A DNA stretch of 64,000 nucleotides from NCBI RefSeq assembly GCF_021134715.1, contig NC_060028.1, forward strand, positions 6,160,501 through 6,224,500, read 5' to 3'. Shown here one piece after another: positions 12,606-24,187 of the stretch (position 1 is its first letter; each line of letters opens with the position of its first letter). The stretch is from Daphnia pulex (lineage: Eukaryota; Arthropoda; Branchiopoda; Diplostraca; Daphniidae). A program made the position numbers and the translations under genes. The notes under the pieces are model-generated. The model was not told the origin of the DNA. It worked only from the letters and a program-made list of their open reading frames with translations, and did not search any database.

Positions 12606-13125
12606 AATTTTTGAAATTCTCTAAGAGAATACTCGACCGGTGTTATTGCAATAAAACTCAAATCGCAGAAAGTAAAGAAAATTATGCTGCGCTTTCTTCG
12701 ACTTGACTCGCCGCCACTGGCCGAGTAGACTGAATCGATTACCCATTCGACGAGTCGCTATCCAGTTAGTTGCAGTCACGCCTGCGATGAAATTGGAACG
12801 CACACAGTTGTTGTTAGAGTTAAGACTTAGCACATCGGATTTTCTTTAGTTACTTGTTTCACCTCGATGCTGACAACCAGCTGATATCTTACACTCGTCC
12901 ACCAGCTCTTAACACGAACAAATGCAAATTAGATTAAATTTCAATCTCTCATAGCGAGGCAATTTTTCTGTATTATTAAGAAACATGAAATTATCTACGA
13001 CAATTCGATCGCTTTTACCAGACCTGCCGTTTGGACGATATTTTTTAAAACCTCGTTAATGTTTTCGTAGACTTTTTGGTTTTCTAAATATTTGTCGGCT
13101 ATTTTCGGAAAATAGCAAATATTTA
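12606..13125 (-). repeat. Interspersed repeat, copy 1 (inverted partner at 39.5 kb)
   Basis: This stretch reappears in reverse complement at about 39465-39885. Shared landmarks in the same order include ACTCGACCG,GTGTT, CGCCGCCACTGGCCGAGTAG, ACCCATTCGACGAGTC, a GTTGTTAGAGTTAAG segment, TTCACCTCGATGCTGACAACCAGCTGA and a terminal GTCGGCTATTTTC segment. The copies differ by point changes and small indels. Both keep a short open stretch on corresponding strands (minus here) encoding TRRMGNRF.LLGQWRRVKSKKAQ. I cannot name the element. Confidence 0.7.
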
Positions 13126-13568
13126 ACAAATATTAGAGTCCATGCAAGTGTGCACTAGCCATTGAACCAAGTGCAGCCAACCGAAAATGACATTTGTATT
13201 TACAACGTTAAGCCAAGGATTAGCTAGAGCCAATCAATCGCCTTCCCCACTAATGCAGCCAGAAATTAAAAAAAAAAAATGGTGAATAGACCGCATTCGA
13301 ATGAAAACGGGCGAATTAAATCCACGTTACTTTTTCGGTTTTTAGAGTAACTGCCATTCCAGGAATAGAAATTGCGAGATAAATTCACTTGAAATTTCTT
13401 TTTTAAGATCATACAATTTTGAAAATACTAGTAATATCGAAATATTCAATTAAGTAGAATTATAAGAAAAAGAATTTTCACGTCGTTTGATTTCCTTTAA
13501 TATACTAGAAAACGTTGAAGATCAGTTTATTCTAAATTGAATCTATAATTACACGTAACATACTTTTA
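13126..13568. other. Intergenic, 3' flank of MCAT
   Basis: AT-rich sequence with no coding signal. It lies downstream of the MCAT stop on the minus strand and probably holds its 3' UTR; a clear single polyadenylation signal was not chosen. Confidence 0.4.
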
Positions 13569-15162
13569 TCAAACTGAGACAGTCGTACACGTTACAGCTG
13601 CTTTGGCATTTACCATTCTTAGGATACTCTTAAGGGAACTCCCTGGCCCACATTCAAAAGACATAGGGTAATGTTGATCTTGGTTCCTTTCATATAGCAC
13701 GTGCATTGTTTGTTCCCAGCAAACTGGCTTCACTACTTGTTGGGGCAGACGCTTTAAGATCTGATCTGAATTCCGATAGCGCTTCCCGTCAATGTTTGAA
13801 TGAACTGAAATGGTCGGTTGTTGGATTGGAATTTTCTTCAATGCTTTTCCCACGACCGCAGCTGCCGGCTCCATTAACTTCGTATGGAAGGCTCCGCTTA
13901 CCGGCAGTCGTTTCAATCGCCTTAATGCGAAAGTGGCTGCGTGTTTTTCAATGAAATCAAGCGCCTAAGATGAATGGAAAAAACATTTATGAAACCATAC
14001 GAAAATTACCCTTAGACATTATCATGGAAAATTCAAACCTCTTTATTTCCAGCAATTACTTTACATTCTGGGTAAAGATAATTGGCAGTTCTGCATTCAA
14101 TGTTTTCTAATCCTAGTGTTTCACAATGTTTTCTTGCTTCTGCACAAGCAGAATTTAATTTTGAATCTGGACCCAAAAATACGGTCATCATTCCGGATTT
14201 TGTCATATCAGAGGCTAATTGCATTGCTTCCGCCCGTACTTTTACTAGCCTTACAGCTTAAAAAAAATATAGATTATTTTCCAACCATAAATAAAAATAC
14301 GCAAAGAAAATTAGCCCTACTACCATTTTCAAATGTCAGAGCTTTGGAAAAAACCAGAGCAGCTATTTCACCAACACTGAAACCAGCAGTAGCTATACAA
14401 TTATTGATGGCATCTGGATTTGTAGCTTTAAGCTTTTCAAGGCAAGCTAGTGAGGTGACAAACTAATACAAAAATAAATAGAATGAAACCAAACATAATG
14501 AAAATAAAAAGTACTCACAACTGCTGGTTGGCAAAAAAATGTCTGGTTCAGTGTATCTCTAGGGCCATTTAAGCATAGAGATAACAAATTGTATCCAAGA
14601 ACTGAGCTTGCCAAATCAAACATTTGTTTTACAAGTGGATACTGTAATAGTTCTTTTCCCATACCAACAAATTGGGTACCTGAGTAAAAAAAATGAAAAA
14701 GGGTTTAGTTAAGCTTTGATTCAACACCTCCCATTTACCTTGACCAGGAAAAAGTATTATGGAAGTTCCTCTAGGGTCCCGATAAGGTCTAATTGAATGT
14801 TTGGCTTGGCTTTGTTTCCAGTTGCTGATTTTAGGATATGGGTTAGAATTCCAAATATCTTCTATTCTTTCTTTAGGTTTGTTATGTGATTTCGCCTCTC
14901 GGAAAGACGCCGCGTTTTCAAGCAATTGTTTGGGGGATTCACCAAGTGTTCTGGGTGCTCTTTCCATTTGAGATCCATCTGCATCACTAGATTTATTATT
15001 GTCTTGTTTTTCTTCACTGTCAACATCATTGGAAAGCCGATCAGTGGGAAAATAACGAGACCCTCTTGCATAAAACCGATTAAATTCAAGAAGCCCATTA
15101 CATTTTTTATTTGACGCACACTTAACCAGTCTCATGAAATCAAAAGTTAAATTTGAAACCAT
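13569..15162 (-). CDS. Mcat: Mitochondrial malonyl-CoA:ACP transacylase
   Basis: Transfers malonyl from CoA to mitochondrial acyl carrier protein, feeding type II fatty-acid (and lipoate) synthesis. Five exons: 15162-14739, 14679-14519, 14462-14324, 14256-14039, 13964-13569; they splice to 445 residues. The nucleophile motif GFSVGE places the active serine near residue 223, and the catalytic histidine sits in SGAFHTKLMEP near residue 341. FPGQGTQFVGMG spans the exon 1/2 junction. These match metazoan MCAT closely. The N-terminal roughly 120 residues are basic and poorly conserved, fitting a mitochondrial transit peptide; the start is the first ATG in frame. The 5' end faces CTCF across about 830 bp, suggesting a shared bidirectional promoter. 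No lesions seen. Confidence 0.95.
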
Positions 15163-15996
15163 GATTGAATGAACTAACTTTTTAAATTTTCTAATTTATA
15201 TTGGATATAACTCGTACAAGTCACAAAGCATGTGTTGAAAACTTGAAATGTTGGTTAGCAGACGATTCGATTGAAATGTATCGATATATACCATATCGAT
15301 AAGTGAGTACGGAGAAGGAAGGGGAAAGCTTTTTCGTTTCCCGACGCCACCGCCACACGACGGTTTTTCGTTCCCAACGCGCCCTCAACGATCGACTAAT
15401 GAACCAACGGTATGTCACTTTAATTCATTCATTTAAATCTCAATATTGTGTTTTGAATTCATGTTCTTGTACTGGAAGCAAGCGGGAGGTGTTTTGCTTC
15501 ATTTTTATCCTTTGATAGAAGAGGTATGATTTTAATTTTAAGGGAAAAGTCGCTTGCTCCTTTAGCGGCTTGGTGAAAGACATCCCGGTTGCAATGGCCG
15601 TCAGCGCCTCACTTGTCAATATGGCGCAATTTTCCCAACTCCAATGCCCCCTGTCTCCTTCTTCATGAAATGACGGTTCTTTTCTGTGACCGCCAGAGAG
15701 CGCATCGCACTGAATTTAATCGTTATTTTTCGAATCCGTTCGTGATGATTTTGGCGTCGTGATTTGTTTCCACTAAACGTATCGTTTTGTTACAATTTCC
15801 AACTGAAATGGCGACGTGTTTCGACAATATGGCGATGGGTCAGACATAGCATTTCCCGCCCATTCCTCATTGTACAGACCTTTTGCCAAGCCCCCAACTT
15901 TCTACAGCTCGATGACGTTCTTCGTCTGCCGTTTTGTCGTGTCACAAAACTAGATTACAATTTTTCGATTTCTTCTTCAATAGTTAAGAGCTAGCC
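15163..15996. promoter_or_regulatory. Divergent MCAT/CTCF promoter region and CTCF 5' leader
   Basis: MCAT starts at 15162 on the minus strand and CTCF coding begins at 15997 on the plus strand. A possible non-coding CTCF leader exon ends at a GTATGT donor at about 15410, and a good acceptor (TTCTTCTTCAATAG) at 15983 precedes the CTCF ATG by 13 bases. No TATA box stands out, as expected for housekeeping genes. Confidence 0.5.
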
Positions 15997-18669
15997 ATGG
16001 CGGCCTTGAAGCAAGAAGAAGAATCTATAAGTGAGATCCAAAATTATCTCGACACATTCAACAAGGAAATTGAAGATCCCAATCAGATACCTGGTTCCCA
16101 GCTAGCCAACAAGGAAGCTGTTGTTTCAAACGAAGTAGAAGCTGCTGATGCACCTGAAGATGGTGGAACCTATTTTGTAGACCAAAGTGGACAGTATTAC
16201 TATCAAAGTAATGATGTTGATGGAGGAGATGGTACAGCAACGCTTGTCGCCCAAGATGGAGGTACTATGGTATCCATTCCCAATAATGGGGTAAGTTCTA
16301 ACTATTCTTATTTATCATGCTGCAAACAAATCTTGATGCCTTTCTTTCACAGACTTCAGCCGATGAAGGGGTAGTGCTTGCACAGGGAGAAGGTGGCTAC
16401 CAAACTGTCACTATATTACCCCCAGAATCATCTTCTGGTGAAGTTAGCTATGTTTTGATTGTCCAGCAGCCTGATGGTGCTGAACAAGCTGTCATTTCAT
16501 CTGAAGTTCTTGATGGTACTGAAGGTGAAGTTATACAAGGTAAAATTATAGTTTATAAATTGATCTATTCACATTTTATACACTGCATCTATAAACAACA
16601 ATTTTAATGGAAATAGAAGATGAAGAAGGCGAAGATGACGAGAACTTTGATGGTGATGAGGATAAAGACGAGGACCAAAACCTAGCGGTTTATGATTTCG
16701 ACGAAGGCGAAGAAGGTGGTAGTGCTGATGGTCAGGATTCCGAAGATGAAGATATTAAGCCAAGGATGAGTAAAGGTGGCTCCAAAAAGGTCACACAGAC
16801 CGTCTCCCAGGCGCATATGTGTAACTACTGCAACTACACTAGCCCAAAGCGGTAACTTTTGATTCCCTTTTGTAAATGGAAGATCAGTTGGAGTTGATCC
16901 TTTTCATTGTTATATTTTAAGATATCTGCTGTCTCGACACATGAAGTGTCACTCAGAAGAGCGTCCGCACAAGTGCAGTGTATGTGATCGGGGATTCAAG
17001 ACGTTGGCTTCGCTACAGAACCATGTCAACACTCACACGGGCACTAAGCCACATCGATGCAAACATTGCCACAGTTCGTTCACAACTTCAGGTGAGCTTG
17101 TCCGTCACGTACGTTACCGCCACACACACGAGAAACCACATCGTTGCACCGAGTGCGACTACGCTTCCGTTGAACTAAGCAAGCTCAAGCGTCATATGCG
17201 GTGCCATACGGGTGAGCGACCCTACCAGTGCCCTCACTGTACGTATGCCAGCCCGGACACCTTCAAGTTGAAGCGCCACTTGCGCATCCATACTGGCGAA
17301 AAACCCTACGAGTGCGATATTTGCCATGCGCGATTCACACAATCCAACAGTCTCAAGGTATGAATAAAATTTTACTGTTAAGTTCACTTGTGATTTGTTA
17401 AAATGTACTGTTTTTATTTGCAGGCTCACAAACTCATTCACACAGGCAACAAACCAATTTTCCAGTGTGAACTATGTCCAACCACTTGTGGCCGAAAGAC
17501 TGACTTACGGATCCACGTTCAGAAATTGCACACCTCTGAAAAGCCTTTAAAATGCAAAAGATGTGGCAAATCGTTCCCCGATCGTTATACTTTCAAAGTA
17601 TGATTTCTTTTTTAATAGCGAATGTTTGTTCTAGAATTAATGTTGCATTATTTTTATTGCATGGAATTAATTTTTGTATTCCTTTTGTTCTATTGCAGTT
17701 GCACAGCAAAACTCACGAAGGAGAAAAATGCTTCAAGTGCGATCTTTGTGCTTACGCATCGATCTCTCAACGCCATTTGGAATCACATATGCTGATTCAC
17801 ACGGACCAGAAACCTTACCAGTGCGATCAGTGCGATCAGTGCTTCCGGCAAAAGCAGTTGTTACGTCGCCATCAAAATTTGTATCACAATCCCGACTACG
17901 TGCCCCCACCGCCTGGAGAGAAACGGCATGAGTGCCCTGAATGTGGAAAACCCTTCCGCCACAAAGGCAATCTGATTCGCCATTTAGCTCTCCACGATCC
18001 TGATGCCGCTCAGCAAGAATTGCGAGCATTCCGCGCGGCTCGTAAACAGCGAATTAAGGGTTTGTTTACAGCATTTTTCTCATTTTATGGCGTATTTTTA
18101 ATCGATTCGATTGATGAAAATTAGATGGCCAGAGTTTAGAAGGTCTTACTGAAGGCGAAGAGACTGATATGGAGGATGAAGACATTAGCCTTGGTCTCAA
18201 CTCTAATGAAGAGCTGGTCTCGGTACAAGGTCAAGATGGACAGCAGTATGTTGTCCTTGAAGTGATTCAATTAGAGGTAAAAAAATGTTTTCCCAATCTT
18301 TGCATTTTGTACGATATACTATAGCGTATTTAAAAATACAGGGTGAAGGTGGAGACGAAGATGAGGCCACCATGATGGAAGTAGAAGGAGCTACCGAAAT
18401 GGATGGTTCCCTGATGGAAGGAGAAGGAAATACTATGACCTCCTTGGATGGTAAACTACTAGTTATTACGTTAATTTCGTTAAGTTACTACATCGAATTT
18501 TATTTATTCTAAAGATGAAATTGAAGATTCCATGCAAGCCACCCCTCGCGTTCGTCGTAGCTCTCAGGTTGCTAAAGCTCAGGATACTAGCAAGGACGTG
18601 GCTAATTGTTTTGGATTCGACGACGATGAAGATGACGAAGAAGATGAGGAGGAGGAAGATGAAAAGTGA
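15997..18669 (+). CDS. CTCF: CTCF, 11-zinc-finger insulator protein
   Basis: Nuclear DNA-binding architectural protein that marks insulators and chromatin-domain borders. Nine coding exons: 15997-16290, 16353-16539, 16617-16851, 16922-17357, 17424-17597, 17699-18059, 18125-18276, 18342-18450, 18515-18669; they splice to 700 residues. Exactly eleven C2H2-type fingers run in tandem at about residues 228-540, from [12 protein letters not shown] to [17 protein letters not shown]. That number and linker pattern (HTGEKPY, HTHEKPH) are the hallmark of CTCF. The N terminus is acidic and has a [13 protein letters not shown] stretch. The C terminus is also acidic and ends in a long Asp/Glu run. The first finger is split by an intron. 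The gene is divergent from MCAT and convergent with the proteasome beta-3 gene 287 bp away. No lesions seen. Confidence 0.96.
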
Positions 18670-18955
18670 AATTCATGTTGCCTATGAACGTCATTAGTGT
18701 TTTCGAAAGCATTGTGTAAACTGTTTTTCTGAACGGGAAGTTTTCGGTTGGAAATTTGGACGAAAAAAAGAAAAGTGCGAGTACATTTTTGCCGACAAGT
18801 ATCTCTTTTTGAAGCGTCTTTGAAAACGTTGGATTCTTCTGTTTTCCTTTTCTGTCCATTGTAATTGGCTTGATGCAAACAATACACACTATAACTGAAT
18901 TTTTTAAATGGTGTATGATCAGTTCCAAAATACATTGATAATGAAAGTAAAAATT

Positions 18956-19764
18956 TCAATCCATCCTGGTCTTGAGCATCCTAGTTGTCACTTTGTCTTT
19001 TTCACTGTAAAAGAAAACATTATTAGCACAAAACACAAATTTATGAAAAAATTAACTTACATGATGTGAACAACACCTCCCCATCCAGAAATAGCATCTC
19101 TATCAAATGCATTCATTAGTGCCTGGCTGATGGTTTCAAAAAGATCATCAGGTTCTAGGTTTGGTTCCCACAAGGCTTCACACATTCCAAAGAGTTGTTC
19201 AGCACATGTTCCAGCTACAACAAAATCTTCAGGCATGTTAGGACAACCAATAAGATCCATGGCAGAAATAAATGGTTCCCAGGTAACCGGATCAAGCCCT
19301 AAAACAGACATTCAGAAAAATAAAATATAATTACCACATTTTAACCAAGAGGCCATTAAAGAACTAACCTGCAATGACAGGCTCAACAAAGTAAGGTCCA
19401 AAGCGTCTCTCATACAAAAGATTGGACACCATAGCAGAAAATGTTTGTGGTTTGATTTTACGGCTTTCTCTGAGCTCATAGAGATTGAGACGGAAGCGAA
19501 GTCTTTCATGGACCGTCAAAGTATCAGTTGCTAAGCCAGGAAGACCAATGTAGAGATGGGGACCCATTTCAAACATTCTCTGAAAATCCATAGCCAATGT
19601 GGAAGTTTGGACTCCAAAACGACGATCAGAGGCAATTGCCACGCATCCCTTGCCTTTCATTGCAAGAACACATCCACCATTGTATGATAGAATAGACTAA
19701 GAATAAAGTAAGAATGAGACATACACACACATTAAAAACTTGAATAAATAAGTGGATTTACCAT
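18956..19764 (-). CDS. Psmb3: 20S proteasome subunit beta type-3
   Basis: Non-catalytic beta-ring subunit of the 20S proteasome core. Four coding exons: 19764-19762 (the ATG codon alone), 19696-19369, 19298-19061, 19004-18956. They splice to 205 residues, the same length as the human protein. Diagnostic stretches include [56 protein letters not shown] and the C terminus [15 protein letters not shown]. No N-terminal threonine is exposed, as expected for the inactive beta-3. The start codon sits alone before an intron, which is why simple ORF reading misses it. It lies head-to-head with BBS4, with about 490 bp between the two starts. Confidence 0.96.
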
Positions 19765-20253
19765 ATTGTCAGTTTCAATGATCAGCTACCGAATGTTTCG
19801 TTAGGTAGTAATGAACACAAATTTTTCAATTTTCGCTTGTCACTTCAGTACGACTGCAGCGCGCACAATCCCGAACGGCAAACCGGTAAAATCCATCTAT
19901 TGACTTTATGAGCAACTACATCGATAAAATTTTAATTTAAAAAAAAATCATCAAAAACAACCAAAGATTTTTTATAACTTTATAAATTTTCTAGATTTAC
20001 ACGTCTTCTTCATTTTGGAGCGTTAGTTAAAGTTTGTTCTCTTACGTTTCCCCTCCTCCCTCTTAAATTTACCATTTTGGTAACCATAGAAACACGGACA
20101 TTCCTTAAACATAACAAAGAATTCTAGGTTCAGGCGTTCAGGTTTCGATTTTGGTTATGAAAAATAGCTGTTGACATTTTCTTTTTCAAATACTATATCT
20201 CAGAAAATACAATAATTTCACTCAGCTTATTCTTCAGTGTATTGATAGGTAAC
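19765..20253. promoter_or_regulatory. Divergent proteasome beta-3 / BBS4 intergenic region
   Basis: Compact 489-bp spacer between two divergent genes. It must hold both promoters. I see no clear TATA box. X-box (RFX) sites would be expected upstream of a ciliary gene such as BBS4, but I did not find a convincing full motif by eye. Confidence 0.45.
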
Positions 20254-21595
20254 ATGAAAACAAACTGGCTTCTAGAATTTCATTTTGTGCGTGGGGACTT
20301 TATATTGTGTAAGAAAATTATAGAAGATTTGTCAAAAAAGAATGGAAATCGTCCGACCGAGTTCTCTACATATATCCTAGTATAATTTACTTGACATGGT
20401 AAGAGACTAAGACTCATTTTTTTAAATGTCTGTTTCTTTAATAAATTATGAAGGCACGAATGTACTATGCGGAGGGAAAAATCCAAGAGGCGATTCAACT
20501 GTTTCAAACGTGTTATGCTCAAAATCCGAATAATTCCGGAACGCTACAAGAAATCGCAAAATGTTTGTAAGTTTCTGCAAAACCAAGATAACAATTTTGA
20601 ATTATTTATTTAAAATGTGTTTTTAGAATTGCGCAAGGTCGCTACAAAAAAGCGATTGAAGCACTCACGCATGCGAAACTTTTGGCGAAACAACCCGATT
20701 TTTTAATTCTGTATGACTTAGCTTGCTGCAATGCCAACCTCAAGCAATATGATTTGGCTGAAGAAAGTTGCAGAGAAGCCTTAAGAATTTGTAAAAGCAA
20801 AGCCGTCTATAAACTGCTTGCCGCTTGCCTTATTCATCAAAACAAAATTGGAGACGCTATTGAAGTTTTTCGCTTATCATTGAGGTCAATATAAAAATTA
20901 CTTGAGTTATGATATTTATTATATTCACAACAGCTAACGCGAATATGTAAGTAGACTATTTCCCAAGAGCAGTCAACTTTATACCACTTTTGGTAAACTG
21001 TGTGCGGATATGAATTTCGACGATGACGCATTAAAAACTCTGAAAGCGGCAATTAAATTAAATGACAACAACGTTGTCGCATTAAACGAACTGGCGGTAT
21101 TACATCAGGTATTTTCTCATTTATACATTTTTCGCATACGTAACAACTAACAAGCAATAACAATATCTATTTCTGTCATGCTAGAAGCAAGATGAGATCG
21201 AGGAGGCCATCAGTTTCTATCGAAATATTCTTAATCGTGATATGGAGTCAGCAAGTATCTACAATAATTTGGGAATGTGCTATTTCTACAAAGATAAATT
21301 TGTCCTGGTACTATCGACGTTATGAACAATAACGAGATGACAACATAATTTATTTTTTTTATTACAGGCACTCACGTGTTTGCTAAAAGCACGCGATGTC
21401 GATCCAACGTCAAGTGAAACATTGTTCAACTTGGGACTGGTTTTTGCATCCCTACACCAATACTGCTCAGCCGCTATTCATTGGGAAGCAGCTGCAGTAT
21501 TTTCAACAAAAACAAACAATTCGGTAGATCAAGAGATATCGAATCTAATATCAGCATGCTTAAGTGTAATTAATGAAGATGGAACCACCACTTAA
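20254..21595 (+). CDS. BBS4: BBS4-like TPR protein (BBSome subunit), short form
   Basis: BBS4 is a tetratricopeptide subunit of the BBSome, which carries membrane cargo to cilia. Six exons: 20254-20379, 20454-20566, 20627-20884, 20952-21108, 21185-21307, 21368-21595; they give 334 residues. Exon 1 (KTNWLLEFHFVRGDF) aligns with human QNWLIHLHYIRKDY. The segments EGKIQEAIQLFQTC and IYNNLGMCYFYKDKFV..NLGLVFASLHQYCSA align with human EGNIQESLELFQTC and WNNIGMCFFGKKKYV..NLGLVHLTMQQYASA. Several TPR units are visible throughout. It is clearly shorter than vertebrate BBS4 (about 520 residues): the final TPRs after the QYCSA repeat and the N-terminal leader are missing. The first in-frame ATG shown may not be the true start, since the frame stays open a little upstream. 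It is tail-to-tail with CBS. Confidence 0.85.
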
Positions 21596-21769
21596 TTGAA
21601 TGAATACAAATTTTATTCCCATTCCCAGTTTCCTCTTGCCGTCTGAAAATTGCATTCATGGATGAAACACCGATTAACAACCGTTTAAACTAATAAATGG
21701 TCCGGAATCTATTAGACTTTATGCGATTAAATATAGCCGCATTTTTCCTTTGGTCTTTGGATTAATTCC

Positions 21770-24187
21770 TTAAATCTGGATATGGTTGGTAATATAGTTT
21801 AGAAGATCGATCTGGGTAACAATGCCAACAACCACGGTACGTTCTTCAACAGTGTCACTGGTATCTGCTGGGGAGAAACAAATTAAACGTTATGCTGATA
21901 AAATGTAATTGAAAAAAAAAAAAAAAAGATTTCAAATGCGTTACGTACAGAGACGTTGATTGTGAACAACCAGACAATAATGGTCGCGATCGAGAATCCT
22001 TGAAACCTTGGCAAGCGGAGTGTTGAGCGTGACTCGTTTAAATTGACCATAAAGTACATCTTCCACTGGTGTTTTTGGATCAGCTTTTTTAGCCAGCAAT
22101 CGAGTCATTAAAGACCCAAGCGTTACCATTCCTTTAATTGATCTAAACAACCAAAAAACAAAAATTTATTTTTTAAAACATACCTTAATATTTTAATTTA
22201 AACTTTTTTGTATACCCTTCTTTGTCTACAACGGGGAGTTGATCAAATCCTTCCTTTTTCATGATGTCTATGGCTTCCTGGCATGTAACCGAAGGAACAA
22301 TTGACAACGGAGCTTGTAAATTAAGAGCAGACACCAACAAGTTGGACCACCTATCAGTTTACATGTTAAATGGAGGTCTACCATCTGAATCAAACTTGAA
22401 TACAAGGATTGTTACCAATGGTTCTCAGAAACATCTCCAGAGCTGTCAAGCAAGTCGCGTTCCATCATCCACTGATCAGAAAGGAATTTGCTCATGTAGT
22501 TCCTCAATCCATCGGGAAGAAGGACGACGCATCGTTGTCCTTCTTTAAGCTCTTGCGCAGCTTTTACAGCTGCTGACATAGCCGCTCCACAGCTGCCACC
22601 TAAATAAGAAAAATAAAGTGAAGAAAAAAAATCGTTTTAATCAGTTGATCATACTGACCGCACAGAAGACCTTCTTCTCGAATGAGCTTTCTCGACATGG
22701 TCAATGAATCCTTATCGTTAGATTTGAACCATTTGTCAACTACTGAGCGATCTGTATAAACGAAATTAGAAATGAATCATAACTTTGCGGACGTAATTTT
22801 TGTCTTCAAACAAACCAAGAACAGTAGGAATAAAGTCATATCCTATGCCTTCCACTTCGTAAAATCCGGAATTATCGGTTTTATTAATTTCTTCTGGTTC
22901 AGCTAAGATGGAACCCTCCGGATCGACGCCGACTACAATACAATTCGGAAGTTTCTCTTTAATCTTTCGACCAATGCCTGTAGCCGTTCCTCCAGTTCCC
23001 GCTGACAACTAATTTTGATAATTAATCAACTATTATCATATTTTTTTCTTTTTTTTTTTGTTAGTTTTTTATAAAGCAAAAACTTACGACAATCATATCT
23101 AATTTGCCATCGCATTGATCAATAATTTCTTCGGCCGTGATGTCGTAGTGAGCCAAAGGATTGCCAGGGTTACGGTACTGTAATAAAAAAACATTGATTA
23201 ATTGCGCTATAATTCCTGACTAACGCTAAAAAAACTTTAATAATTTATTTACAATGGCCCAAACCATTCATACTTTTTAATGAATTTAATTCGTTTGCAG
23301 TACCTGATCTAGAATCATAGAATTTGGGATATCGCGATTGAGGCGCTGGGCCACCGAAATGTGACTTTCAGGTGAGTCAAAAGTCGCAGACGTTGGTGTT
23401 CGCACAATTTCGGCTCCAAGTGCTTTCAAGGTATCAACCTTTTCGTTGGACATTTTTTCCGGTAGGACAATGATGCAACGATAACCTTTCACAGCGGCTG
23501 CCAATGCGATTCCGATGCCTGTACAAAAATATATCAATATATAGAGTAAAAATAGCTCATGTAAGCTACGCTTTGGGTTAAAATGCGTACCAGTGTTTCC
23601 TGAAGTTGGTTCGATAAGCACGTCTCCGGGTTTAATTTTACCAGCTTTTTCGGCATCTTCTACCATCCTCAATCCAATACGATCCTTAACGCTTCCACCA
23701 GCGTTGAAAAATTCGCATTTCGCAACTATTTTGTAATTTGAGATTATAAACAATTAAGATGAATTTCTAAATGCTACGATCATATAAAATACGTACGAAT
23801 TTCGCACTTCAAACCGCAGCTTTTTGGTATAGAATTCAATTGAACTGGAAGTGAAAAAATAAATATAGTTAAGGATATAATAAAATTTAACGAATCAATA
23901 GTCAACTGTGTATAAATACCAAGTGGGGTATTTCCAATGTTGTCCAAAATTGTTGTCATAATTTTCTTTCGCGGCTGTCTAAAAATAAAATTAAAAAAAA
24001 AAAAATTAACTGAATCATTATGTTGAAAGAAAATAATAAAAAAAAAATTAACTAACGGAGGTTTGAGGGTGTGCGGCGAAGTGGCAGGGTCTGCGTTGCG
24101 ATGCCACGTGCAACGGCTGGGTAAATCGGGACGAACAAATTCGACAGGAGTTGCCGATTCTGACACGTTGCTATTGATTGAAGCCAT
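21770..24187 (-). CDS. Cbs: Cystathionine beta-synthase
   Basis: PLP enzyme joining homocysteine and serine to cystathionine, the first step of transsulfuration, in the cytosol. Twelve exons: 24187-24057, 23978-23920, 23844-23797, 23725-23591, 23518-23304, 23177-23088, 23008-22816, 22751-22659, 22599-22416, 22350-22216, 22142-21949, 21867-21770; 524 residues. The PLP lysine lies in [14 protein letters not shown], the cofactor loop is EPTSGNTG, and [12 protein letters not shown] is present. The N-terminal [17 protein letters not shown] keeps the Cys/His pair that binds heme in animal CBS. The C-terminal CBS pair (Bateman module) runs from [16 protein letters not shown] to [12 protein letters not shown]. 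The start is ATGGCTTCAATC; an upstream frame extension begins with TTG and is not used. No lesions seen. Confidence 0.96.

Noticed and set aside
16058..16240. Minus-strand 60-codon frame
   Set aside because: Exact shadow of the first CTCF exon.
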